Shown piece after piece: positions 35,243-43,741 of a DNA stretch of 64,000 bases. The notes beneath the pieces were generated by a model, which made no database searches, had not been told where the DNA came from, and saw nothing but the letters and a program-made list of their open reading frames with translations. This stretch comes from Prosthecochloris ethylica (GTDB taxonomy: Bacteria > Bacteroidota > Chlorobiia > Chlorobiales > Chlorobiaceae): the NCBI RefSeq assembly GCF_015234275.1, contig NZ_JADGII010000007.1; one strand, 5' to 3'. Position numbers and translations under genes: made by a program. Within the stretch, counting starts at the first letter, position 1. Each line of letters opens with the position of its first letter.

Positions 35243-37171
35243 TCATTTATCCTTGTCGTTACCGTCGATGACTTCGTATTCAGCATCGACTTCACCTTCA
35301 CCAGTGCCTTCGCTCTTTTTCTGAGAGGCGCTTCCGGTTTCAGGTGCAGCCTGTTCAGCCCCCGGCTGGCCGCCCTGGGCCTGATACAGCTCCGAGGCGA
35401 TATCGTTCCAGAGTTTGTTGACCTCTTCCACAGCGGGCTTGATAGCGTCGATATCCTCTGATTTATGGGCTTCCCTGAGCTTGTTCAACGCGTCTTCGAG
35501 AGGAGCTTTCTTCTCGGCAGGAATTTTATCGCCCAGTTCGTTCAGCTGTTTTTCCGTACTGAAAATCAGCGAATCGGCATTGTTTTTGATTTCGACCTGC
35601 TCTTTGCGCTTTGCATCCTCGTCAGCATGAGCTTTCGCGTCTTCCTTCATCTTTTCGATTTCGGTTTCGTCAAGCTTGCCGCTGGCCTCGATTCTGATGC
35701 TCTGTTCTTTACCGGTCGCTTTGTCTTTTGCCGAAACGTTGAGAATGCCGTTGGCGTCGATGTCGAAGGCAACCTCGATCTGCGGCAGGCCCCGCGGTGC
35801 CGGAGGAATATCGCCGAGATGGAAACGGCCGAGCGTTTTGTTGTCAGCTGCCATCGGCCGTTCACCCTGCAGGACATGGACTTCGACCGATGTCTGGTTG
35901 TCGGCCGCCGTCGAGAAAATCTCCTGTTTCTTGGTCGGGATGGTGGTGTTGGCTTCGATCAGCCTGGTCATGACACCGCCAAGGGTTTCGATACCCAGTG
36001 AGAGCGGGGTGACATCGAGCAGCAGCACGTCGCTGACATCACCCGAAAGGACACCACCCTGGATAGCTGCGCCGATAGCGACGACTTCATCCGGGTTGAC
36101 GCTTTTGTTCGGCTCTTTCTGGAAAAATTTCTTGACGAGCTCCTGTACCTTGGGAATGCGTGTCGATCCGCCGACAAGAACGACTTCGTCGATTTCACTG
36201 ATGTCGATTTTTGCGTTTTTGACGGCGCGTTTGCACGGCTCCATCATGTTGTCGAACAGGTCTGAGCTGAGCGCCTCGAATTTCGCCCGTGTGAGATTGA
36301 CGACCAGGTGTTTCGGGCCTTCCTGGGTTGCTGTGATGAACGGCAGGTTGACCTCGGTGTCTGTTCTCGATGACAGCTCGACTTTCGCTTTTTCAGCGGC
36401 TTCTTTCAGCCTCTGCAGGGCGATGGTGTCTTTCCTGAGATCGATGCCTTCCTGCTTCTTGAATTCGTCAGCGAGAAAATCGATGATTTTCTGGTCGAAA
36501 TCATCACCACCGAGGTGGGTATCGCCATCTGTTGACTTCACTTCGAAGACGCCGTCTCCGAGTTCGAGAATAGAGATGTCAAAGGTGCCGCCACCGAGAT
36601 CGAAGACCGCGACTTTCTCGTTTTCTTTCTTCTTGTCGAGACCGTAGGAGAGGGCCGCAGCAGTTGGCTCGTTGATGATTCTCTTGACTTCGAGACCGGC
36701 AATTTTACCGGCATCCTTGGTTGCCTGGCGCTGTGCGTCATTGAAGTACGCCGGTACGGTGATGACCGCTTCGGTGACTTTTTCCCCCAGAAAGTCTTCG
36801 GCCGTCTGCTTCATTTTCTGAAGCACCATGGCAGAGATTTCCTGTGGAGAATAGGTTTTATCCCCGATTTCAACCCGGGCATCGCCGTTGACGTTGACGA
36901 CTTTATACGGAGCAATCTTTTTTTCGTTCGGCACTTCGTCGAATTTGCGTCCCATGAACCGTTTAATGGAAAAAACGGTCTTTTCCGCGTTGGTGATTGC
37001 CTGGCGTTTCGCCGCATGGCCGATCAGGCGCTCGTCGTTCTTGGAGAATGCCACCATTGACGGTGTCGTCCTGTAGCCTTCCGAGTTTTCGATAACCGTT
37101 GGCTGTGTCCCCTGCATGACGGCGACGCAGGAGTTTGTTGTGCCAAGGTCGATTCCGATAATTTTACCCAT
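35243..37171 (-). CDS. dnaK: Molecular chaperone DnaK (Hsp70)
   Basis: A 642-residue Hsp70. The ATPase domain has IIGIDLGTTNSCVAVM, AVFDLGGGTFDISIL and VVLVGGSTRIPKVQ. The linker is DVLLLDVTPLSLGIE. The substrate domain has PTKKQEIFSTAADNQTSVEVHVLQGER, and the lid ends in a Gln/Gly-rich tail finishing DAEYEVIDGNDKDK. This is a complete housekeeping-type DnaK. No grpE or dnaJ is adjacent. The small heat-shock gene lies 67 bases upstream on the same strand, with an intercistronic hairpin (37200-37227) between them, so the two are probably co-transcribed and heat-induced. Confidence 0.97.
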   Translation of the reverse strand: MGKIIGIDLGTTNSCVAVMQGTQPTVIENSEGYRTTPSMVAFSKNDERLIGHAAKRQAITNAEKTVFSIKRFMGRKFDEVPNEKKIAPYKVVNVNGDARVEIGDKTYSPQEISAMVLQKMKQTAEDFLGEKVTEAVITVPAYFNDAQRQATKDAGKIAGLEVKRIINEPTAAALSYGLDKKKENEKVAVFDLGGGTFDISILELGDGVFEVKSTDGDTHLGGDDFDQKIIDFLADEFKKQEGIDLRKDTIALQRLKEAAEKAKVELSSRTDTEVNLPFITATQEGPKHLVVNLTRAKFEALSSDLFDNMMEPCKRAVKNAKIDISEIDEVVLVGGSTRIPKVQELVKKFFQKEPNKSVNPDEVVAIGAAIQGGVLSGDVSDVLLLDVTPLSLGIETLGGVMTRLIEANTTIPTKKQEIFSTAADNQTSVEVHVLQGERPMAADNKTLGRFHLGDIPPAPRGLPQIEVAFDIDANGILNVSAKDKATGKEQSIRIEASGKLDETEIEKMKEDAKAHADEDAKRKEQVEIKNNADSLIFSTEKQLNELGDKIPAEKKAPLEDALNKLREAHKSEDIDAIKPAVEEVNKLWNDIASELYQAQGGQPGAEQAAPETGSASQKKSEGTGEGEVDAEYEVIDGNDKDK

Positions 37172-37199
37172 GATAGTAGTACCTCTTTTTCATTGTTGG

Positions 37200-37227
37200 C
37201 CTGCACCCCGGCAGACCGGGATGCAGG
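37200..37227 (-). other. Intercistronic hairpin between hsp20 and dnaK
   Basis: CCTGCA/TGCAGG plus CCCGG/CCGGG form a strong stem with one unpaired pair. On the transcript it is not followed by a T tract, so it is more likely an mRNA stability or processing element than a terminator. Confidence 0.5.
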
Positions 37228-37238
37228 TAAAAAATCTG

Positions 37239-37637
37239 TTAGCTGATTGCGATTTCCTTTGACTTTTTGACTTCCTGTGCTTTCGGCAGCGTAACCGTCA
37301 GGATGCCATTGTCGTAGGAAGCCCCGATCTGATCCTGATTGATCATTTCCCCGAGATTGAAACTTCTCGAGTAGCTGCCGTAGCTTCGTTCGATCCTGTG
37401 GTAGTTCTTTTCGTGTTCTTCCTGTTCTTTCTGATTTTCTGCTTTGATGATCAGTACATCGTCTTCAACACCCAGCGTGATATTCTCTTTTTTCAGTCCG
37501 GGAAGTTCGGCTTCAATGTAAAATGCCTCACTGTCTTCGGTGATATCTACCTTGAATGCAGGTGCTGAGGGTAACTGAGACTGTTCCCAGATGTCGTCGA
37601 ACAGTTTGAGCGGATCTTTCGATAATTTTACAAGCAT
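37239..37637 (-). CDS. Hsp20 small heat-shock protein
   Basis: A 132-residue alpha-crystallin protein. The start MLVKLSKDPLKLFDDIW at 37637 is chosen because GGAGG lies 6 bases upstream; an ATG at 37649 would sit in front of that site. The alpha-crystallin domain runs from about residue 33 to 125 (FKVDITEDSEAFYIEAELPGL, then GSYSRSFNLGEMI and ASYDNGILTVTLPK). The tail KSKEIAIS carries the I-x-I motif that docks in oligomers. It is an ATP-independent holdase in the cytosol. It lies just upstream of dnaK and is preceded by several inverted repeats. Confidence 0.93.
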   Translation of the reverse strand: MLVKLSKDPLKLFDDIWEQSQLPSAPAFKVDITEDSEAFYIEAELPGLKKENITLGVEDDVLIIKAENQKEQEEHEKNYHRIERSYGSYSRSFNLGEMINQDQIGASYDNGILTVTLPKAQEVKKSKEIAIS

Positions 37638-37699
37638 ATCAACCTCCATGTTGTCGTTGTTGGTAAATACCTTATAAACAGGGTTTCCCGATCTGTTTC

Positions 37700-37735
37700 T
37701 GTAGTATTTACTACAACAAGCGTGCCAAACACTGT
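37700..37735 (-). promoter_or_regulatory. Candidate operator and promoter region of hsp20-dnaK
   Basis: TGTAGTA and TACTACA (37700-37715) form a 7-base-arm inverted repeat spaced by 2 bases. On the hsp20 strand TTGGCAC (from 37729) stands before it. This can be read as a -35 box, or as TGGCAC-N5-TTGTA, a near match to a sigma-54 site with T in place of C at the -12 position. No CIRCE element is present. The binding protein is unknown. Confidence 0.35.
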
Positions 37736-37799
37736 TTCAGGGGGTCTGAAGAAAGGTGGACTGTATTTCTGTCATATGCTGTGACAGTGTTTGGGCACG
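37721..37799. repeat. 20-base imperfect inverted repeat upstream of hsp20
   Basis: CGTGCCAAACACTGTTTCAG (37721-37740) and CTGTGACAGTGTTTGGGCAC (37779-37798) are inverted copies with two or three differences, spaced by 38 bases. As RNA on either strand they would make a long stem. The left arm overlaps the putative -35 region of hsp20. Confidence 0.6.
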
Positions 37800-37913
37800 A
37801 AATGAGGAGGGAGTGACAAAATGTACATATGTATGACGGTTCTGAAAGAGCCGATTCTGGTGGGGCTGATGCCGTGGGGGAAGCGTCAGCACAGTGCGGG
37901 CTCATGAACCCGT

Positions 37914-38303
37914 TCAGGATGAAAGGTCGCTGTCGACTTTCTGCAGCCAGCTGAGGCGGTCCTGAAGGTTTTCCACAACACTTTTGGAGATCAGGTAACA
38001 GGCGAATATGATACTGTCATCGGCGATCCTGTAGTAGCATTTGAGGCCTTCCTTGCGACGGTTGACAACCCCGTTATCATGCATCAGCGCGAGATGTTTC
38101 GAAATATTCGCCTGGCTGGCACTGACTTCATTGACGATTTCCTGGACTGTCCGTTCCCCTTCGCACAGTGCACGCAGGATTTTCAGTCGCATGGGTTCCG
38201 AGAGGAGTTTGAACCTGTTGGAGACCGCCGCGAGCATCTCTTCCGGCATTCTCAGGTTCCACTTTTTTACCTCTTCCTCTTCTATGGTGATTTTTTTCCC
38301 CAT
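37914..38303 (-). CDS. ArsR-family transcriptional regulator
   Basis: A 129-residue winged-helix repressor. The start MGKKITIEEEEVKKW at 38303 is favoured by an AGAGAG ribosome site; an ATG at 38321 has none. The core is RFKLLSEPMRLKILRALCEGERTVQEIVNEVSASQANISKHLALMHDNGVVNRRKEGLKCYYRI, a standard ArsR helix-turn-helix and wing. The metal motif ELCVCDL of ArsR/SmtB is absent (the helix reads ALCEGERTV), so it may sense something other than arsenite. An inverted repeat AACACG/CGTGTT (38326-38342) upstream may be its operator. No regulated gene is adjacent. Confidence 0.82.
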   Translation of the reverse strand: MGKKITIEEEEVKKWNLRMPEEMLAAVSNRFKLLSEPMRLKILRALCEGERTVQEIVNEVSASQANISKHLALMHDNGVVNRRKEGLKCYYRIADDSIIFACYLISKSVVENLQDRLSWLQKVDSDLSS

Positions 38304-38498
38304 TGGTCTCTCTTTAATCATTGAAACACGTAACGCGTGTTCCGGCTGGCGGAATATGGTGACAGGCACCTCGGTTTGTACGAATTTATATAGTTATTTA
38401 TTCATACAATTCAAACCGTAAAAGAGAGTTTTTGTTGTTGCGGACAACAACAGGAACTGACGGAGCTCGTGCGTCGGGATATGTACAACGGGATTATG

Positions 38499-38735
38499 TC
38501 AGGATGGAGTTTCGGTGAGCTTCATGATGGAATTGACAAGGGACTGGGGAGCTTTGAAGCGGACGATTTTTTCACGGACGATACGCTTGGTTTTTTTTGC
38601 TTCCTGGAATTCCCGGGAGCAGTTGACACACCAGGCGATATGCCGTTCGAAAGCCTCTTGTTCGATGTTCGACAGTTCGCCGTCAACGGCTGCACTCATG
38701 AGCGCCATTGCCTCTTTGCATGTCATTGTAGTCAT
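38499..38735 (-). CDS. Zinc-finger anti-sigma factor
   Basis: A 78-residue protein with a ZAS-type zinc motif: C6, H32, C36 and C39 (HIAWCVNC). The N-terminal part wraps the zinc and binds the sigma factor, and a basic helix follows. There is no transmembrane segment, so it is a soluble anti-sigma like RsrA/ChrR rather than RseA. The start could be 38735 or, three codons later, 38726. It follows the ECF sigma gene by 19 bases, so it is its natural partner. Redox control of the zinc site is possible but not shown. Confidence 0.8.
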   Translation of the reverse strand: MTTMTCKEAMALMSAAVDGELSNIEQEAFERHIAWCVNCSREFQEAKKTKRIVREKIVRFKAPQSLVNSIMKLTETPS

Positions 38736-38754
38736 TTCCGCTGTTGATTGAATA

Positions 38755-39393
38755 TTAATGTTGATCTTCGCTGTTTTCAGATGTGTATCCATGTTTTTTT
38801 GCAAAATCGTTGAGCTTTTCCCTGAGCAGCTTCCTTCCACGATACAGCCTCGAACGAACCGTTCCTATAGGGCTTTCGACCATGTTGGCAATTTCCTCAT
38901 AGGTAAACCCTTCGATATCGCACAACTGTATAACCTCTCTGAACTCCTCCGGCAGTGACTGCAGGGCCTGGTATACCTCATCATGCATGAGCGACTTGAA
39001 ATACCCTGCATTGAGGTCCTCGGTGTCGCTCTGTGCGGCTTTGATCGAGTGGTAAAAGTCTTTGATCAGGTCGTAATCAACCTTGCCTGGCTCACGTGCA
39101 TTTTTCCTGAATTTGTTGATATAGTTGTTTTTAAGGATTTTAAACAGCCAGGCCTTGCAGTTGGTTCCCTTTTCGAACGAGTCAAAAAATCTGTATGCTT
39201 TCAGGTAGGTTTCCTGGACGAGGTCATTGGCATCGTCCGGGTTCATGGTCAGGTGAAGCGCGTAGTTGTAGAGCGCGTTGATGTGTTCTATCGCTTCCTC
39301 CTGAAACTCCTCTTGTTTCTTCAGTTCCTGAGCCGACAGCTGAGGGTGCGAGCCGGGTGAGTGCTGTGTATGTGAGAATGGCGATTTGGTCAT
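38755..39393 (-). CDS. ECF-family RNA polymerase sigma factor
   Basis: A 212-residue sigma-70 of the ECF group. Region 2 (about 40-110) has ALYNYALHLTMNPDDANDLVQETYLKAYR and FEKGTNCKAWLFKILKNNYINKFRK. Region 4 (about 145-200) has LPEEFREVIQLCDIEGFTYEEIANMVESPIGTVRSRLYRGRKLLRE. The sequence is close to the SigR/RpoE-like ECF12-type factors that work with zinc anti-sigma proteins. The linked downstream gene encodes such a protein. The regulon is unknown. Confidence 0.93.
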   Translation of the reverse strand: MTKSPFSHTQHSPGSHPQLSAQELKKQEEFQEEAIEHINALYNYALHLTMNPDDANDLVQETYLKAYRFFDSFEKGTNCKAWLFKILKNNYINKFRKNAREPGKVDYDLIKDFYHSIKAAQSDTEDLNAGYFKSLMHDEVYQALQSLPEEFREVIQLCDIEGFTYEEIANMVESPIGTVRSRLYRGRKLLREKLNDFAKKHGYTSENSEDQH

Positions 39394-39717
39394 GACAAGG
39401 TGGAAATTGCGCTTGTTTTCGGGTAAACGTATCTCTGAAAGGTCGGTTTCTGAATCATTTTAATATATAAAGATATTTTCTTGTGAAAGTAAGTCGTTTT
39501 TGTCACACTAATTACGATATACGCTCGTGTGATCGCTGAATTCTGTGTTTCGAGCGTGATCCTGACTCCTCGGTGGGGTTTTATGGGTTATATTTGTTAT
39601 TATATACAAGAAGAAACGCTTGCTGTGTGACAGGGTGGACGATAGTTGTGCCGTGCTGTAAAGAAGTCGGTTGTCAGAGGGAACCGCGGGTTTTTTCAAA
39701 CGATAAATGCTGCTGGT
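39394..39717. other. Intergenic region between divergent sigma factor and mreB
   Basis: A 324-base AT-rich divergent spacer. On the sigma side AT-rich stretches such as TTTATATATTAAAAT suggest a promoter near 39460. On the mreB side TTATTATATAC near 39595 could be a -10 region. No gene or RNA is recognised. Confidence 0.4.
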
Positions 39718-40791
39718 ATGAGTCTCGTCAGTATTAGTGATCTGGTTAATCTCAATAAGCGCATCGATATCGGTCTGGATCTCGGCACAGCCAATATCCT
39801 CATTTATCTTCCCGAGCGTGGCATTGTGCTCAATGAGCCGGCGATGGTGGCAAGGGATCGTGCTTCAGGAGAGGTCATTGCCGTAGGCAAGGATGCGCTC
39901 GCTATCCATGAAAAGATTCATCCGGGGATTGTTACCATTCGGCCGATCGCCAACGGTGTGATTGCCGATTACGAGGCGACAACCGTTCTGATCAGGGAAC
40001 TGATCAGAAAAGCGCTTTCACGTTCGGTTCAGAACATCTACCGCATGGTCATCAGCGTGCCTCTCGGTATCACGCCTGTCGAAACACGAGCAGTTTATGA
40101 TGCCGCGGTCAAGGTTGGGGCCAAAGAGGTGCATTTTGTCCAGGAACCGATGGCTGCAGCGATCGGTACCGGTATGGACCCGTTCGAGGCTGCCGGTAAC
40201 ATGGTGGTCGATATCGGGGGAGGAACAACCGATATCGCGGTCATTACTCTCGGCGGTATTGCATCGGGTGAATCGCTGCGCATTGCCGGTAACGATATCA
40301 ATACCCGCATCATCCAGTTTTTCCGCAACCGCTACAATCTCGCCATCAGCGACTACGCTGCTGAAAATATCAAGCTGCAGATGGCATCGGCAGAGGAGCC
40401 GCAGGAGGATCTGACCATGAACGTTCAGGGGATGAATGTCGGGACGGGACTCCCGGAGACCGTGACCATTCATTCTGGTTTTATCAACGATGCCCTCAAG
40501 CACTCGGTATCGCTGATCGTCATGTCGATCAAGAAACATATCGAGGCCCTGATCGTCAAACCCGAAATCGCTCTTGACATTCTCGGTCGCGGGATTTTTC
40601 TGACAGGCGGCGGATCTCAGCTGAAAGGGCTCGATCACAGGATCAAGCAGGAGACCAACATGCCTGTGAAGGTCAGTCAGGACCCGATGACCGACACCAT
40701 CAAGGGTGTTGGTGAAATTATCGAGGATCTGAAGCATTACAAGCCTATTCTCGGAGTGGATTTCAAGGTATTGAGCAAGGAGGATACCTGA
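39718..40791 (+). CDS. mreB: Rod-shape determining protein MreB
   Basis: A 357-residue actin-like ATPase. The start MSLVSISDLVNLNKRIDIGLDLGTANILIY at 39718 fits the family; in-frame codons upstream add a nonconserved stretch. Motifs: phosphate-1 IDIGLDLGTANILIY, phosphate-2 VVDIGGGTTDIAVI and adenosine motif GIFLTGGGSQLKGLD. It forms membrane-bound filaments that guide cell-wall synthesis. No mreC or mreD follows directly; the next gene is a carotenoid isomerase. Confidence 0.93.
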   Translation: MSLVSISDLVNLNKRIDIGLDLGTANILIYLPERGIVLNEPAMVARDRASGEVIAVGKDALAIHEKIHPGIVTIRPIANGVIADYEATTVLIRELIRKALSRSVQNIYRMVISVPLGITPVETRAVYDAAVKVGAKEVHFVQEPMAAAIGTGMDPFEAAGNMVVDIGGGTTDIAVITLGGIASGESLRIAGNDINTRIIQFFRNRYNLAISDYAAENIKLQMASAEEPQEDLTMNVQGMNVGTGLPETVTIHSGFINDALKHSVSLIVMSIKKHIEALIVKPEIALDILGRGIFLTGGGSQLKGLDHRIKQETNMPVKVSQDPMTDTIKGVGEIIEDLKHYKPILGVDFKVLSKEDT

Positions 40792-40971
40792 ACCCGGTTG
40801 CCTGCCCTGAATTTTTTATCCGTTACATATTTTTTTCTGCAGAAGGTGGCCGGAAAGCTTCAGAGGTTTTCCGCCATATTGCTATTTTCATTTCTGTGAG
40901 TGTTCTCAGTCTCCTCTGGTGGGGGCGTGATGTGTTCTCTGTCTGGCTTTTTCGAGGTAAAACGGCTTGTT

Positions 40972-42483
40972 ATGGGTTATTCAGCTGATGTCATTATTAT
41001 CGGTGCCGGTATCGGGGGGCTGACAGCCGCCGCCCTGCTCCAGGAACGCGGATTTTCCACCATTACGCTTGAAAAGAACGCTGTTCCGGGCGGGAGTTGC
41101 GCTGCGTTCAAACGGGGTGGATATACATTCGATGCCGGGGCTTCTGTTTTTTACGGTTTCTCTGATGATGACCGTAACGGTTCGCTGAATCTGCATTCAC
41201 GCCTTTTCCGGAGGCTGGGGGTCGATGTGCCGGTCATCGCTGATCCTGTTCAGATCCATTACCATCTTCCTGATGATATCGACGTGCCGGTTTATTATGA
41301 TCAGGAGAGGTTTCTGCGAAGCCTGGCCGAGCGGTTTCCCGGCGAAGAGGAGGGAATCCGGGAATTTTACCGTGAACTCGAGGAGGTATACGAGATTCTG
41401 AGTTCACTGCCGGCAGGATCGCTTGAAGACCCTGTTCATGTGCTTTCGGTCGGACGCCAGTATCCGTCCCTGGTGTTTGCGCTTGCCCTGAAAACCTTCC
41501 GTTCCATGGGCAAGACCGCAAGACGAACGATACGTGACCGGAAGCTGCTGCGTTTTATCGATATGGAGGCGTATTCCTGGGCGGTGCAGGATGCCGTTTC
41601 CACCCCTCTGGTCAATGCCGGCATCTGCCTGGCCGATCGCCATCATGGCGGTATTCACTACCCGGTCGGAGGAGCCGGGGCAATACCGGATGCTCTCTGT
41701 CGCGGTATCAGGAAATTCGGCGGCCAGGTTCATTTTCGACGTGAAGTGACGGAGATCCTGGTGAGAAGGGGAAAAGCCGAAGGGGTACGGCTGGCTGACG
41801 GCGAGTTGCTGACATCGAGAGCGGTCGTTACCAATGCCACGGTCTGGGATACCTGCAACAGGCTGCTTCGCGATTCACGATATCACATTCCGGATGACAA
41901 GTATCTCCGGGCCCCAAGCTGGTTCCAGATGTACCTCGGGGTCGATGCGTCAGTCATTCCGGACGGGTTCAATGTCCATCATATTTTTGTTGACGACTGG
42001 GCTGATTACAGCATGCCCGGCGGAACGATCTACTTTTCAGCACCTTCGATACTGGACCCGTCGGTGGCGCCGGAGGGGAAGCATGTCATACACGCATTCG
42101 TGACTGACGAGACCAGCCGATGGCAGCAGCTTCGACGGGGGGACAGAGAGTATGAAAAAGCCAAGAAGAAACTTGCCGATGAACTCATCACGCGTACCGA
42201 GGCGCTTCTGCCCGGACTGAGAGATGCCGTGGAACTCGAGGTGCTGGCCTCTCCATTGACGCATGAACGCTACCTGAACCGCTACAAGGGCACGTACGGT
42301 CCTCTCCTGTATCCCGGTCAGAATGTGCTTCAGAAACCTCAGAACCGCACGCCGGTACGTAATCTCTATGCCGCGGGTGACAGTACGTTTCCCGGGCAGG
42401 GGGTGATCGCCGTGACCTATTCGGGGGTGTCGTGCGCTTCCTATATTGCCAGAAAACTCGGTAACCCCCTGGAGTACCTGTAG
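40972..42483 (+). CDS. crtH: Prolycopene isomerase CrtH (carotenoid isomerase)
   Basis: A 503-residue FAD-dependent protein of the CrtI/CrtH family. The start MGYSADVIIIGAGIGGLTAAALLQERG at 40972 puts the FAD Rossmann motif at the N-terminus. Further motifs are EKNAVPGGSCAAFKRGGYTFDAGASVFYGF, the MPGGTIYFSAPSILDPS region and the C-terminal LYAAGDSTFPGQGVIAVTYSGVSCA. This is the CRTISO/CrtH form, not phytoene desaturase CrtI. Green sulfur bacteria use the CrtP-CrtQ-CrtH route to all-trans lycopene, in which CrtH isomerises the poly-cis product. It is convergent with ald with a 4-base gap. Confidence 0.88.
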   Translation: MGYSADVIIIGAGIGGLTAAALLQERGFSTITLEKNAVPGGSCAAFKRGGYTFDAGASVFYGFSDDDRNGSLNLHSRLFRRLGVDVPVIADPVQIHYHLPDDIDVPVYYDQERFLRSLAERFPGEEEGIREFYRELEEVYEILSSLPAGSLEDPVHVLSVGRQYPSLVFALALKTFRSMGKTARRTIRDRKLLRFIDMEAYSWAVQDAVSTPLVNAGICLADRHHGGIHYPVGGAGAIPDALCRGIRKFGGQVHFRREVTEILVRRGKAEGVRLADGELLTSRAVVTNATVWDTCNRLLRDSRYHIPDDKYLRAPSWFQMYLGVDASVIPDGFNVHHIFVDDWADYSMPGGTIYFSAPSILDPSVAPEGKHVIHAFVTDETSRWQQLRRGDREYEKAKKKLADELITRTEALLPGLRDAVELEVLASPLTHERYLNRYKGTYGPLLYPGQNVLQKPQNRTPVRNLYAAGDSTFPGQGVIAVTYSGVSCASYIARKLGNPLEYL

Positions 42484-42487
42484 GGGA

Positions 42488-43708
42488 CTATCCCGCAGCC
42501 AGCAGCATGTCAATTTCGCGAAACGGCAGCCCTGTCAGTTCTGCAAGATTTTTCTTGGTGACATATCCCCGGAAGGTATAGGTGCCTTTCCTGAGGCTGT
42601 GGCTGTTCCAGAGGATATCGGTAATGGTGTCGCGCGCATTGAGCTTCATCACGAACGGCAGCAGGGTGTTGGTAAGGGCGAATGTCGCGGTTTTTGCCAC
42701 GGCGGAAGGAATGTTGGGAACACAGTAGTGGGTGACGCCGTGCTTGACGAAGATCGGGTTGGTGTGGGTGGTATGTCGGCTTGTTTCGAAACAGGCTCCC
42801 TGGTCGATCGAAACGTCGATAATGACCGAACCCCGCCGCATCGTCCTGACCACCTCTTCGCTGACGATCGGTTTGATGAATTTCTGTTTCGGGGAGAGAG
42901 CCCCGATCATGACGTCGGATACCCTGGCGAGTTCGGCGATATAGTGATCGTTGGCGATTGCCGTGACAATGTGGCGGTTGAAAAATGCCTCGAATCGTCG
43001 AAGCCTGTTGATTTCCTTGTCAATGACGGTGACCTGCGCTCCGAGCCCCAGGGCATCCTGCGCAGCGAACATTCCGACGGTTCCTGCCCCGATAATCGTG
43101 ATATGGGCCGGCGGGACGCCGGCGATGCCCCCAAGCAGAATTCCGCTGCCTCCATATCCGGTTTCCAGGTATTTCGCGGCAGTCTGGATAGCCAGTGATC
43201 CGGCGATTTCGCTCAGGGTCCTGACAATGGGAAGGTCACCGTCCCGGGTCTGGATGAATTCGAACCCCAGAGCGGTGATCTTCTTGTCGAGGAATACCTT
43301 GATCAGTGACCGGTTGAGCGCCCCGAGATGAAGCGCGGAGAGCAGCATGTGGCCCGGCCTGAACAGATGAGCTTCATCCGGCTGGGGGGGAGTGACCTTG
43401 ACAATGACGTTGGATTCATGGTAGAGCTCTTCTGTGGAAGAGGTGATCTGCGCTCCGGCTTCTGCATACTCTTCATTGGAAAAATTGCTTGCGCTTCCGG
43501 CATTGTGCTCGATCATCACCCGCATGCCGTTTTCCGTCAGGATTTTGACTCCTGCAGGAGAGAGCGCGACACGCCGTTCGTCGTTGACCCGTTCCCTGGG
43601 GATCCCCAGAGAGATGTTCATCGTTTTTTCGGGTTTGAGCAGCCAGCGTTCCAGTGTTTTGATGCCCAGATCGAATTCTATTCCGGACACATCCCCTGCG
43701 TATCCCAT
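42488..43708 (-). CDS. ald: Alanine dehydrogenase
   Basis: A 406-residue NAD-dependent dehydrogenase. The core starts MNISLGIPRERVNDERRVALSPAGV at residue 30; the 29-residue leader MGYAGDVSGIEFDLG... is unusual but no clearer start is seen. Motifs: LGFEFIQTRDGDLPIVRTLSEIAGSLA, the NAD site ITIIGAGTVGMFAAQDALGLGAQVTVIDKE and IDVSIDQGACFETSRHTTHTNPIF with GVTHYCVPNIPSAVAKTAT. It interconverts pyruvate, ammonia and NADH with alanine. It precedes the SdhB-like/chlorosome genes in orientation but is not obviously linked to them. Confidence 0.93.
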   Translation of the reverse strand: MGYAGDVSGIEFDLGIKTLERWLLKPEKTMNISLGIPRERVNDERRVALSPAGVKILTENGMRVMIEHNAGSASNFSNEEYAEAGAQITSSTEELYHESNVIVKVTPPQPDEAHLFRPGHMLLSALHLGALNRSLIKVFLDKKITALGFEFIQTRDGDLPIVRTLSEIAGSLAIQTAAKYLETGYGGSGILLGGIAGVPPAHITIIGAGTVGMFAAQDALGLGAQVTVIDKEINRLRRFEAFFNRHIVTAIANDHYIAELARVSDVMIGALSPKQKFIKPIVSEEVVRTMRRGSVIIDVSIDQGACFETSRHTTHTNPIFVKHGVTHYCVPNIPSAVAKTATFALTNTLLPFVMKLNARDTITDILWNSHSLRKGTYTFRGYVTKKNLAELTGLPFREIDMLLAAG

Positions 43709-43741
43709 TGTTCAAACATTCATCCTATGGTTCAGGAGGGC

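Noticed and set aside
37638..37913. CIRCE (HrcA) element upstream of hsp20
   Set aside because: No TTAGCACTC-N9-GAGTGCTAA sequence is present.
40018..40737. Minus-strand frame inside mreB
   Set aside because: Antisense shadow of a highly conserved actin-like gene.
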